Translations under genes and position numbers: made by a program
Notes under the pieces: generated by a model
Database searches by the model: none
What the model saw: the letters and a program-made list of their open reading frames with translations, nothing else
Told to the model about the DNA's origin: nothing
In this document: positions 16,937-26,001 of the stretch, piece by piece
Layout: every line of letters begins with the position of its first letter
Numbering within the stretch: position 1 is the stretch's first letter
Origin: Olavius algarvensis associated proteobacterium Delta 3
GTDB lineage: Bacteria; Desulfobacterota; Desulfobacteria; Desulfobacterales; CAFBRK01
Length of the DNA stretch: 57,233 nucleotides
Direction of reading: 5' to 3'
Assembly (NCBI GenBank): GCA_903231505.1
Contig: CAFBRK010000229.1
Location: 1-57,233 of the forward strand

Positions 16937-18193
16937 TCACCACAGCATCCCCACCATGGCTCCGGTCATGGAAGTCGCCAGCGTGCCGGCGACAATGGAT
17001 TTGAGACCAAGGGTGACAATCTCGCTGCGGCGCTCGGGAGCCATACTGCCAAGCCCGCCGATCATGATGCCCAGGGATCCAAAATTGGCGAAACCGCACA
17101 TGGCATAGGTCATGATCATCCGGGACCGCTCGGAAAGCTCCCCGTCGTTCAGCTGCCCCATTTGAAGATAGGCCAGCAGTTCGTTGAGAACGGTCTTGGT
17201 GCCCATGAGGCTGCCGGCGGTGACGGATTCCGACCAGGGGATGCCGATGATCCAGACCACCGGCGCCATGATCCAGCCCAGGAGACGTTCCAGGGTCAGC
17301 GGTCGGCCACCCAGATCAGGCAACAGGCCAAGACAGATGTTCGCCAGTGCCACAAGGGCCACCAGGACCACCAGCATCGCAATCACGTTGAGCAGGAGGT
17401 TTAAACCCTGCAGGGTGCCGTTGGTGATCGCTTCCATGGCACTTCCGGCTGCGGCCGGGTCGGTGATTCGGGCATCCGTCAACCGGCCCTCGGGTGTGGG
17501 AATCATGATTCGGGCCATGGCGATCGCCGCCGGCGCACTGATCAGGGAGGCCACCAGCAGATGGCCCATGGCATCCGGTATGACCGGGGAAAGAATGCTG
17601 GCATAGAGTACCATGACGGTCCCGGCGATGGTGGCCATGCCGCAGGTCATGAGAGTAAAGAGCTCCCCCCGGGAGAGTTTCGCCAGATACGGACGGACAA
17701 ACAGCGGGGCCTCCACCATCCCCAGAAAGACGTTGGCGGCAGCGGCCAGGCCTTCGGCACCGCCGACGCCCAGATAGCGCTGGAGACACCATGCCACGCC
17801 ACGAACGATCCATGGCAAAATTCGCCAGTAAAACAAAAGAGAAGAAAGGGCGCTGGCCACCAGAATGATCGGCAGGCCGCGGAAGGCCAGCACGTAGGTG
17901 CTGCCGCCGGTGGCCGCCAGGTCAAAGGGCGCCTGCGCCCCCCCTAAATACCCGAAGACAAACCCGGTGCCGGCCTGGGTGGCGTTGTCAAGGGTCTGCA
18001 CGACGGTGTTGAGGACCACAAAGACCCCCCGGGTTTCCGGCAGTTTCAGAAGCACCACTGCGATGATCAATTGTAGGCCGATGGCCGCCGCCACCGTCTT
18101 CCATTGAATCTGTTTCCGCTGTTCGGAGACCGCATACGCTGCCGCCACCAGTACCAGCAGACCGAATATGCCTCTGATGATATTCACACCCAT
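16937..18193 (-). CDS. Concentrative nucleoside transporter (CNT/NupC family)
   Basis: Inner-membrane ion-coupled nucleoside importer of about 418 residues with many hydrophobic helices. Family marks: the Nucleos_tra2 N-terminal helix pair (IIRGIFGLLVLVAAAYAVS), GMVEAPLFVRPYLAKLSRGEL (the conserved G-x-x-EAPLLIRPY-type site), CGMATIAGTVMVLYA, and the C-terminal CGFANFGSLGIMIGGLG. The start at 18193 begins the first helix; an upstream ATG at 18292 gives an atypical leader. It is divergent from dapL. Confidence 0.88.
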   Translation of the reverse strand: MGVNIIRGIFGLLVLVAAAYAVSEQRKQIQWKTVAAAIGLQLIIAVVLLKLPETRGVFVVLNTVVQTLDNATQAGTGFVFGYLGGAQAPFDLAATGGSTYVLAFRGLPIILVASALSSLLFYWRILPWIVRGVAWCLQRYLGVGGAEGLAAAANVFLGMVEAPLFVRPYLAKLSRGELFTLMTCGMATIAGTVMVLYASILSPVIPDAMGHLLVASLISAPAAIAMARIMIPTPEGRLTDARITDPAAAGSAMEAITNGTLQGLNLLLNVIAMLVVLVALVALANICLGLLPDLGGRPLTLERLLGWIMAPVVWIIGIPWSESVTAGSLMGTKTVLNELLAYLQMGQLNDGELSERSRMIMTYAMCGFANFGSLGIMIGGLGSMAPERRSEIVTLGLKSIVAGTLATSMTGAMVGMLW

Positions 18194-18581
18194 AACATCA
18201 CCCGGGAACCAAAGCAGTGAGACGTTGACTGTTTTCCTATCATCGGCCGGGATCAGTAGCAAGAACCACCCCGGCGTTGAACCGCTTGCCATTTAGGGAG
18301 GGGATGTGTATGAGGTGGTGGTCTGGAATAATTGCCCGACGGGTTTCTCGAATGTTGGATCCGGACCGGGCGACAGAATACCGGGATCATCGGTACCGGT
18401 ATCGGATTCGGTATCGGCATCGACGCAATGGATAGCCAGCTGTTTTCGATTCCGATACCGAATCCGATAGCGATCCCGACAACCGGAATACCGGGCCATA
18501 ATTTCCCTCAAGGCGGGTTGGGATGGAAAGCAACACCGTTGGCCCAACCGGCAATACCCACCAAGGAGGACGTATTGACTC
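18194..18581. repeat. Divergent spacer with a long imperfect hairpin
   Basis: 388 bases between the divergent transporter and dapL genes. It contains 21-bp arms at 18397-18417 and 18452-18472 that match in 20 of 21 positions as an inverted repeat, built from CGGTATCGGATTCGG words, with a 34-base loop. Promoters of both genes should lie here, but none is obvious. Confidence 0.6.
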
Positions 18582-19805
18582 ATGATCCGCATCAATGAGC
18601 ACTATCGCAAACTGCAGGCATCCTATCTGTTTTCGGACATCGCCAAACGTGTTGCCGCATTTCAATCGGATAATCCCGACACGGAAGTGATCAAGCTGGG
18701 GATCGGCGATGTGACCCGGGCGCTGCCTCCGGCATGCATCGATGCCTTCCACAAAGCCGTGGCCGAAATGGCGGATGACGCCACGTTTCGAGGCTACGGC
18801 CCGGAACAGGGATATCCCTTTTTGCGTGAGGCCATTGCCGAGCATGATTTCCGGAAACGGGGGGCGGATATTGCGCCGGAAGACATTTTCATCAGCGACG
18901 GCGCCAAATGCGATACCGGCAACATTCAGGAAATCTTTGCCACGGATATCCGGATCGCTATTCCGGACCCGGTCTACCCGGTGTACCTGGACACCAATGT
19001 TATGGCCGGCCGCACCGGCGAGTTCACAGACGGCCGCTATGCCGGGCTGATCTATCTGGACAGCACCCGGGAAAACGGCTTCGTGCCCGATCTGCCCTCT
19101 GACCCGGTAGATCTGATTTATTTGTGCTTTCCCAACAACCCCACCGGCGCCACCATTTCCAGATCTGAACTGCAACAGTGGGTCGACTATGCCCGGGACC
19201 ACCGCAGCCTCATTCTTTTTGACGCCGCCTATGAAATTTTCATCCAGGACAACACCCTGCCCCGTTCCATTTACGAAGTGAATGGTGCCAAAGAAGTGGC
19301 CATCGAATTTCGAAGCTTTTCCAAAACCGCCGGGTTTACGGGCACCCGGTGCGCATACACGGTGGTGCCGCTGGAATGCACCGCTTACACGGCCGGTGGC
19401 GATCCTGTCTCTGTTCGCGATCTGTGGCATCGCCGGCACGCCACCAAGTTCAACGGCGTTTCCTATCCGGTCCAGAGAGCCGCCGCGGCGGTTTACAGCG
19501 CGGCCGGTCAGGCTCAGGTCATGGAGCGCGTCACCTACTATCTGGCGAATGCCGAACATATCCGCAGCGAAATGGAGGCTCTCGAATACGCCTGTGTGGG
19601 CGGGGAGAATTCACCGTACATCTGGATTGACAGCCGGACCGATTCCTGGAGCTTTTTCGATATGCTGCTCAACGCCGCCGGCGTGGTCTGCACGCCGGGC
19701 GCCGGTTTCGGCCGCTGTGGTCAGGGCTATATCCGGATCAGCGCCTTCAACAACGCCGAAAACGTGCGTGAGGCGATGGCCCGAATCCGCAACGCCCTGA
19801 GCTAG
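18582..19805 (+). CDS. dapL: LL-diaminopimelate aminotransferase
   Basis: PLP enzyme that converts tetrahydrodipicolinate and glutamate directly to LL-diaminopimelate (EC 2.6.1.83), the one-step lysine and peptidoglycan route; cytoplasmic. 407 residues, the family length. Marks: [18 protein letters not shown] at the start, [54 protein letters not shown] lysine K248 in [12 protein letters not shown], and [21 protein letters not shown] lies 12 bases before the ATG, a rather long spacing; the TTG nearer to it is out of frame. It stands alone; other lysine genes are not adjacent. Confidence 0.93.
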   Translation: MIRINEHYRKLQASYLFSDIAKRVAAFQSDNPDTEVIKLGIGDVTRALPPACIDAFHKAVAEMADDATFRGYGPEQGYPFLREAIAEHDFRKRGADIAPEDIFISDGAKCDTGNIQEIFATDIRIAIPDPVYPVYLDTNVMAGRTGEFTDGRYAGLIYLDSTRENGFVPDLPSDPVDLIYLCFPNNPTGATISRSELQQWVDYARDHRSLILFDAAYEIFIQDNTLPRSIYEVNGAKEVAIEFRSFSKTAGFTGTRCAYTVVPLECTAYTAGGDPVSVRDLWHRRHATKFNGVSYPVQRAAAAVYSAAGQAQVMERVTYYLANAEHIRSEMEALEYACVGGENSPYIWIDSRTDSWSFFDMLLNAAGVVCTPGAGFGRCGQGYIRISAFNNAENVREAMARIRNALS

Positions 19806-19842
19806 CCCGAAGGTTTCATGATCTGTTTTCAGATAAATAAAG

Positions 19843-20164
19843 ATTCACCACAGAGACACAGAGGACACAGAGCGCAAGTATTGTTTCAGAAATCGGGAGA
19901 TACCGATTTCTGAAACTCCCTCAGCAAGGCGTGCAGCTAACTCCAAATGACGCCGACTCCGTGCCTTATATGGGACTCATGAAACGAGAACTTACGCGAC
20001 CGAAAATTCGCGAAGCGATGACAGTAGCCGACACGGGCGGATGCGCCTGGCTTTTTGCCCGGTGAACGTCCGCACCGGCCACCCTTTTTTTCTCTGTGAT
20101 CTCTGAGAGCTCTGTGAGATAAACATATGGAACTCTCTGTGACCTCTGTGTCTCTGTGGTGAGT
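19843..20164. mobile_element. MITE-like element with 30-bp terminal inverted repeats
   Basis: A 322-base non-coding segment bounded by 19843-19872 (ATTCACCACAGAGACACAGA...) and 20135-20164, inverse copies matching in 28 of 30 positions. Inside the left end is a perfect hairpin with 14-bp arms, 19883-19896 and 19903-19916 (TTTCAGAAATCGG). No reading frame. Related partial or full copies lie at about 1529-2057, 44981-45181, 54331-54410 and 48352-48377. The right end falls 23 bases before the next start codon. Confidence 0.6.
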
Positions 20165-20187
20165 GAAAATACCGAAAGGACCCAGAA

Positions 20188-21816
20188 ATGACCCACCCGG
20201 CGTATCCGGACGTGGTGCGCTACCACGAGGAAACCAAACACCACCTGGAGCGGTATGCCCGGTCTCCCGGATATATGGACTGGGGAAACCAACCGGTTCC
20301 GTTCAGGTTTTACGAGGGGGTCACGCCGCTGCCCCTGCCCCTGCTGGAAACCGATCCGGGCACTACCCATGACGATCTTTACCAAAGAGAAAACAATGCG
20401 GTATGGCCGATCAACCGGCAAAGCATCGGCGGATTTCTGGAGCTTTCCCTGGCCATTTCTACGTGGAAATCGGCCGGCGGCAGCCGATGGGCGCTGCGGA
20501 TCAATCCGTCCAGCGGCAACCTGCACCCCACCGAAGCCCACCCGGTGCTCCCATCCATGGACGATGCAGCCGCCGGGGTGTTTCACTATAATCCCTTTCT
20601 TCACGCATTGGAGCCCAGGGCGTCGCTGGAGTCGGCCGTCTGGGATGAGGTGACACGGCATTTTTCCGGTGAGGCGTTTTTGGTCGTCCTGACATCCATC
20701 TTCTGGCGAGAATCATGGAAGTATGGTGAACGCGCATTCCGGTATTGCCAGCATGACACCGGCCACGCGCTGGCGGCGCTGTCATTTTCAGCATCCCTGT
20801 TCGGATGGCATACCAGGATGCTTGACGAAGTCTCGGATGACGACCTGGACACCGTGCTCGGTTTCGACAAGGTTCAGTGGCACGGCATCGAGCGGGAAGA
20901 CCCCGAACTGATCTGTGTGGTCCGCCCGGGCGGTACCCGGAGCTGTCCCCACCACTTGCCCCGTCCCTTCGTGACCGCCTGCCGGGGCATGCCGGTCACC
21001 GGCCGCCCCAACCGTCTCAGCAAGGAAACCGTCACCTGGGACATTATTTACGAAACAGCCCGCCTGACCCGGGCGCCGGCCTCCGAGGCGGCGTCTGCAG
21101 CATACGGGAGCCGGCCGTTCAGATCCGGCGCTTTCAGCCCATCGGCACCGGCGGCCATGATCCGCGGACGGCGAAGCGCCGTATCCTTCGACGATTCCGG
21201 GTCATTGTCCAGAGAAAATTTTCTGGCCATATTGGATAAAACCCTTCCGAGAAACAACCACCCACCCTTTGACGCCGTCCGGACGGCGCCCACCACCCAT
21301 TTGCTGCTGTTCGTTCACCGGGTCGGCGGGATGGAGCCCGGAATGTATTTCTTTTTGAGAGCCGCCGAAGACATGACCGACCTCCGGGCTGCTGCCGACA
21401 GTGATTTCCTCTGGCAGGAAGTCGAACCGGAGTTTCCCCTGTTTTTGCTGAAACCGGGTAATTTTCGACAGACCGCCGCGCTGGTCAGTTGCCACCAGGA
21501 CATCGCCGGTTTCAGCGCCTTCTCCCTGGGGATGATTGTCCGGTTTGCCGAAAGCCTGCGGAACGCACCGTGGCAGTATCGCCGCCTGTTCTGGGAAACG
21601 GGCATGATCGGACAGGTCCTCTACCTGGAAGCCGAAGCCCATGATGTGCGCGGGACCGGAATCGGCTGCTTCTTTGATGATGCGGTACACAATCTAATGG
21701 GATTGGCGGATCTGTCCTTTCAAAGCCTGTATCATTTTACGATCGGAATTCCGGTCGAAGACCCCCGCTTGACATCGTTTCTTCCGTACGAACATTTACT
21801 GGATAGACCTTCCTGA
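20188..21816 (+). CDS. Two-domain SagB/ThcOx-type nitroreductase-family protein
   Basis: FMN-dependent oxidoreductase family, 542 residues, with two nitroreductase-fold halves as in SagB-type dehydrogenase double-domain proteins. N-terminal half: RWALRINPSSGNLHPTEA (the S-G-N-LHP motif), then GVFHYNPFLHALE and FRYCQHDTGHALAALSFSA. C-terminal half: TTHLLLFVHRVGGMEPGMY, SCHQDIAGFSAFSLGM and FWETGMIGQVLYLEAEAHDVRGTG. SagB enzymes oxidise azolines in peptide natural products, but most lone members have no known substrate. No precursor peptide, SagC or YcaO gene is nearby. No signal peptide. The ATG at 20188 has GAAAGGAC upstream. Confidence 0.85.
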   Translation: MTHPAYPDVVRYHEETKHHLERYARSPGYMDWGNQPVPFRFYEGVTPLPLPLLETDPGTTHDDLYQRENNAVWPINRQSIGGFLELSLAISTWKSAGGSRWALRINPSSGNLHPTEAHPVLPSMDDAAAGVFHYNPFLHALEPRASLESAVWDEVTRHFSGEAFLVVLTSIFWRESWKYGERAFRYCQHDTGHALAALSFSASLFGWHTRMLDEVSDDDLDTVLGFDKVQWHGIEREDPELICVVRPGGTRSCPHHLPRPFVTACRGMPVTGRPNRLSKETVTWDIIYETARLTRAPASEAASAAYGSRPFRSGAFSPSAPAAMIRGRRSAVSFDDSGSLSRENFLAILDKTLPRNNHPPFDAVRTAPTTHLLLFVHRVGGMEPGMYFFLRAAEDMTDLRAAADSDFLWQEVEPEFPLFLLKPGNFRQTAALVSCHQDIAGFSAFSLGMIVRFAESLRNAPWQYRRLFWETGMIGQVLYLEAEAHDVRGTGIGCFFDDAVHNLMGLADLSFQSLYHFTIGIPVEDPRLTSFLPYEHLLDRPS

Positions 21817-21943
21817 AGCACCGGCCCGCAGCAATTGCCGGAATACCGTGTGGCACGGTGGATAGGCGCCGGTGCAAACGCCGTAAAATTATCGGGGGCG
21901 CGCGATGGACCCTCCGCATGACAGCATAACAAAAGCCCGGGGC

Positions 21944-24160
21944 ATGTTGCGACCGCAACGGATCATCCCTACCGTTCTCATATTCGTGCTGACAATTGGA
22001 TTAGCCGTGGCCGAACACCGCAATGGATCCACACGGGCGTCCCCCCCCGTTGAGCCCCAGGAGACGGCAATGACACCGAATCGACTCATAAACGAAAAAA
22101 GCCCGTACCTGCTTCAGCATGCTTACAACCCGGTAAAGTGGTATCCATGGTCCGAAGCGGCATTCGAAGCGGCCCGCCGCGAAGACAAACCGATTTTTCT
22201 TTCCATCGGCTATGCCACTTGCCACTGGTGTCATGTCATGGAGCGGGAGTCCTTTGAAGATCCGGAAACGGCCCGGCACCTGAACGACACCTTTATCTCC
22301 ATAAAAGTGGACAGGGAAGAACGCCCGGACGTGGATGCCGTATACATGACGGTTAGCCAGATGATGACCGGAAGCGGCGGGTGGCCGCTGACCATCGTCA
22401 TGACTCCGGACAAAAAACCTTTCTTTGCGGCCACCTATCTGCCCAGGGAAACCCGATTCGGCCGTATGGGCTTGATCGACCTGAGTCTGCGGATCCAGAC
22501 GCTCTGGCAGAACGACCGGCAAAAGATCCTGGATTCGGCCGGCGTCGTCACGGGGCACCTGGACAACGCTTTTTCATTTTCTTCCGGCGAAAATCCCCGG
22601 AGAGATATTCTGGAAAACGCATTTCGTCAGATTAAAAGCGAATTCGACCCCAAAGAAGGCGGCTTTGGATCCGCTCCGAAATTTCCGACTCCCCATCGAT
22701 TGTCGTTTCTGCTTCGCTACAACAGCCACTCTGACAATCCATCCGCCCTGGCCATGGTGCAGCAAACCCTGCGGGCCATGCGCCGCGGCGGCATCTGGGA
22801 CCATGTGGGATATGGCTTTCACCGGTACTCCACCGACGGTCAATGGGTTTTGCCCCACTTTGAAAAGATGCTGTACGACCAGGCGCTTCTGGCCCTTGCC
22901 TATCTGGAAGCATACCAGCTCACCAAAGATCCGGAGTTTCGCGAAACGGCGGAGAAAATCTTCGAATACGTGCTCCGGGATATGACGTCCCGGGAGGGCG
23001 CTTTTTTCACGGCAGAAGACGCCGACAGCGAAGGGGAGGAAGGCAAATTCTATGTCTGGACCCGGGCGGAGTTCGAGGAGGTAATGGGCGGCAACACCGC
23101 CGATCAATGGGCAGAAACGCTCCAGGTGACCCCGGAAGGCAATTTCCTGGACGAGGCCACCCACCAGCGGACCGGCGCCAACATCATCTATTGGCCCGAC
23201 GATCCCGCCGCCATGGCCGGGCAGCTCGGGCTGTCGGATACAGTATTTTCCCGGCAGTGGGATGAACTCCGCCAGAACCTGTTTCGCCGGCGGGAGAAGC
23301 GGGTGCGTCCGCTTCGGGACGATAAAATTCTAACCGATTGGAACGGGCTCATGATCGCCGCTCTGGCTTACGGCGCCAGAGTCACCGGAAATCCCGTTTA
23401 CGCGGAGGCGGCCCATCGTGCCGCCCGTTTCTTTCTGACGCAGATGCGCGACACCGATGGCCGCCTGCAGCACCGGTACCGGGACGGGCACGCCGGCATC
23501 CCTGCCCTTGCCGATGATTATGCCTTTTTCATCTCCGGTCTGCTGCATCTGTATCTGGCACGCTTCGATGTATCAGATCTAACCGCTGCCCTGGAGCTTC
23601 AGGATCTGATGATCAAAGATTTCTGGGATACCGGTAACGGTGGATTTTACATGACCGACGCCCTTCGCCGGGATCTGCCGGTGCGCCCCAAGGAACTCTA
23701 CGACGGTGCGCTGCCCTCGGCCAACTCGGCGGCCCTGGGCAATCTGGTACTGCTCTCCAGATTGACCGGGGACCCGCGCTGGGAAACACAGGCGGCGGCG
23801 CTGGCCGCCGCGTTCGACGGATCGGTTCGCCGGCACCCTTCGGCCTTCACGCAATTTCTCTCCGGCCTGGACATCCTTCTCAGCGCCGGTAACGAGGTGG
23901 TGATTACCGGGGAAGAAAGCGGGGCCGATACCCGGGCCCTGCTGGGAGTGATCCATGCCCGTTTCGCACCGAAACTGGCCGTCTTGCTGAAAACCCCTCA
24001 AAACCAGGAACAGCTAAAAAGGCTTGCCCCGTTTACGGAGTCCCTGACCCGCAAGGGCGGCAAGGCCACCGCCTATGTATGCACAAATTTCAGCTGCGAC
24101 CTGCCGATCACATCTCCGGAAAAGCTGGAGCGGCGGCTGTCAGGACCCCAACGGCAATAA
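21944..24160 (+). CDS. YyaL-like thioredoxin-domain protein (DUF255/SPATA20 family), exported
   Basis: About 738 residues. An N-terminal hydrophobic segment ([15 protein letters not shown]) suggests export or anchoring, unusual for this mostly cytosolic family. A thioredoxin-like domain begins at [19 protein letters not shown] and carries CHWC at residues 93-96, then [20 protein letters not shown] long alpha/alpha-barrel follows ([45 protein letters not shown]). The family is linked to cellobiose-epimerase-like folds; its reaction is unknown. ATG at 21905 is an alternative start. It follows the SagB-type gene by 128 bases; a GCACCGGC...GCCGGTGC inverted repeat lies between. Confidence 0.87.
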   Translation: MLRPQRIIPTVLIFVLTIGLAVAEHRNGSTRASPPVEPQETAMTPNRLINEKSPYLLQHAYNPVKWYPWSEAAFEAARREDKPIFLSIGYATCHWCHVMERESFEDPETARHLNDTFISIKVDREERPDVDAVYMTVSQMMTGSGGWPLTIVMTPDKKPFFAATYLPRETRFGRMGLIDLSLRIQTLWQNDRQKILDSAGVVTGHLDNAFSFSSGENPRRDILENAFRQIKSEFDPKEGGFGSAPKFPTPHRLSFLLRYNSHSDNPSALAMVQQTLRAMRRGGIWDHVGYGFHRYSTDGQWVLPHFEKMLYDQALLALAYLEAYQLTKDPEFRETAEKIFEYVLRDMTSREGAFFTAEDADSEGEEGKFYVWTRAEFEEVMGGNTADQWAETLQVTPEGNFLDEATHQRTGANIIYWPDDPAAMAGQLGLSDTVFSRQWDELRQNLFRRREKRVRPLRDDKILTDWNGLMIAALAYGARVTGNPVYAEAAHRAARFFLTQMRDTDGRLQHRYRDGHAGIPALADDYAFFISGLLHLYLARFDVSDLTAALELQDLMIKDFWDTGNGGFYMTDALRRDLPVRPKELYDGALPSANSAALGNLVLLSRLTGDPRWETQAAALAAAFDGSVRRHPSAFTQFLSGLDILLSAGNEVVITGEESGADTRALLGVIHARFAPKLAVLLKTPQNQEQLKRLAPFTESLTRKGGKATAYVCTNFSCDLPITSPEKLERRLSGPQRQ

Positions 24161-24314
24161 CCGGGGTTGGGCGACAACATCCCCGTTTCGGTCGGAATAA
24201 CCGAGCGACGGGATCATCTGTTGGCATGAACACCAGCCTTGAGCTTCGCCTCAAAATCATCTATAGATAGGCAGCTTGAGTCGAAATTTCAGCAGGTTGG
24301 AACGAGGTTGCCCC

Positions 24315-25793
24315 GTGAACACGACCCTGCGGTTACATACGGCGGAAATACGCAGCGCCGAAATCGGAACCCTGGTGATCCCGGTCTGCGAGGATGCGTC
24401 GATACACACGGACCGGAGCGTCGCCGCGCTGGTTCGCAGAGCCAAGGGGTTCGATGGGTTCACCGGAACAAACGGCGAGCGCCTGAGCCTTTATGATCCT
24501 CCCCGAATGAAGATTCGGTGCCTGGTATTTTTGGGTGTAGGTACTCTGGAACAGACGGATACGGAGGTGCTCCGGAGTTTCGCCGGAAATGCCGTCCGCC
24601 TGGCCGCCAAAAGGGGTTTGCCCGACGTCTGGCTGGCAGCCCCCTCCGGGCGCAAGCTCGGCATCGCAACCGAGGATCTTCTGACGGCCATTCTGGAAGG
24701 GGCCTTCCTGGGCAATCATCGATTTAACCGCTACAAAGCCGACAATACGGAAAAGCCTGTAAAGACAGTCCGCCTGGTCGTCGGGGATACCGATGCCAGG
24801 GCGTTTCGCCGTCTGCCGAAACGCGTCGCCGCCATTTGCCGCGGCACCCTTCTGGCAAGAGACTGGGTTTCCACGCCGTCCAACGACAAATCTCCCCGAG
24901 AATTTGCCCGATCCATCCAGGATTACGCTCAAAAAGCCGGCGTTAACGTGCGGCTCATGGAGGCCGCGGAATTGAAGCGTCGGAAGTTCGGCGCACTGCT
25001 GGCGGTTGCCGCCGGCAGTGACAACGCTCCGGTGATGGCGCTTCTCGAGTATCGGCCGCGAAAACCCAAACAGACGGTGGCCCTTGTGGGCAAAGGCGTC
25101 ACCTTTGATACAGGTGGCATCAATCTGAAGCCGACCGGCTCACTGGAGGACATGAAAATGGACATGGCCGGTGCGGCAGCGGTCGCGGGGGCGCTGATCG
25201 CCGCTGCCGAAACCAAACCGGATGTCCGACTCATCGGCGCCGTGCCGCTGGTTGAAAACATGATCTCCGGTGCCGCGTTTCGGCCGGGAGACATTGTCAC
25301 CAGCTACACCGGTAAAACCGTGGAAGTCGGCAATACCGATGCGGAAGGGCGGCTGATCCTGATCGACGCATTGGCGTATGTCATCAAACAATACAAACCC
25401 GAGGTGCTCATCGACATGGCAACACTCACCGGCGCGTGTCTGGTGGCCCTCGGCGAACACATTGCCGGTGTCTTTTCTCCGGACGATGAGTTGGCCGAAA
25501 TGATCCTTCGCGCCGGCGAATCCACCCACGAAAGATGTTGGCGACTGCCCCTGCCGGAAGATTACAAAGAGAAGCTCAAAAGTGATTTCGCCGACCTTCG
25601 CAACATCGGCAGATCGCGCTGGGGGGGCGCCATCCTGGCAGCCCTGTTCCTCTCCGAATTTGTCGACAAGACCCGATGGGCCCACATCGACATTGCCGGA
25701 CCCGCCTATGTGAAAAAGGCAACTGCCTATTGTGAGGCGGGGGGCACCGGGTTCGGCGTCCGGCTGGTCTTCGACCTGTTGGACAGATTGTAG
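24315..25793 (+). CDS. pepA: Leucyl (cytosol) aminopeptidase, M17 family
   Basis: Two-metal aminopeptidase releasing N-terminal residues, usually a cytosolic hexamer. 492 residues. The C-terminal catalytic domain has GKGVTFDTGGINLKP (first metal Lys/Asp), MKMDMAGAAAVAGAL, the M17 signature NTDAEGRL at 340-347 (metal Asp and Glu, catalytic Arg) and ATLTGACLVALG. Some edges are unusual: LRNIGRSRWGGAILAALFL replaces the typical NIGG.R.GGA. The GTG at 24315 follows GAGG; a TTG at 24276 would add 13 residues. Not clearly in an operon. Confidence 0.92.
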   Translation: MNTTLRLHTAEIRSAEIGTLVIPVCEDASIHTDRSVAALVRRAKGFDGFTGTNGERLSLYDPPRMKIRCLVFLGVGTLEQTDTEVLRSFAGNAVRLAAKRGLPDVWLAAPSGRKLGIATEDLLTAILEGAFLGNHRFNRYKADNTEKPVKTVRLVVGDTDARAFRRLPKRVAAICRGTLLARDWVSTPSNDKSPREFARSIQDYAQKAGVNVRLMEAAELKRRKFGALLAVAAGSDNAPVMALLEYRPRKPKQTVALVGKGVTFDTGGINLKPTGSLEDMKMDMAGAAAVAGALIAAAETKPDVRLIGAVPLVENMISGAAFRPGDIVTSYTGKTVEVGNTDAEGRLILIDALAYVIKQYKPEVLIDMATLTGACLVALGEHIAGVFSPDDELAEMILRAGESTHERCWRLPLPEDYKEKLKSDFADLRNIGRSRWGGAILAALFLSEFVDKTRWAHIDIAGPAYVKKATAYCEAGGTGFGVRLVFDLLDRL

Positions 25794-26001
25794 TCCACTG
25801 CGTTTCCCCAGAGGCGGCAAAGGTACCGCAGAAGCGGAAACCGCGCCAAACAGACAGCACGAAACATCCCGACGCCGTCCAGCATGGGCATGGGCGAACG
25901 TGTTTGATCACTGCGGCAGGTCGCTGCACCACCACACGGGCAGCAAGGCCGGACTGTATGCTACTGAACACCGATCCGCGAAAATGGGGTATCACCGACA
26001 G

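Noticed and set aside
16034..17404. Long open frame opposite the MscS and CNT genes
   Set aside because: It runs antisense to two well-supported genes, has atypical composition and no family motifs; it is a shadow of GC-rich codon bias.
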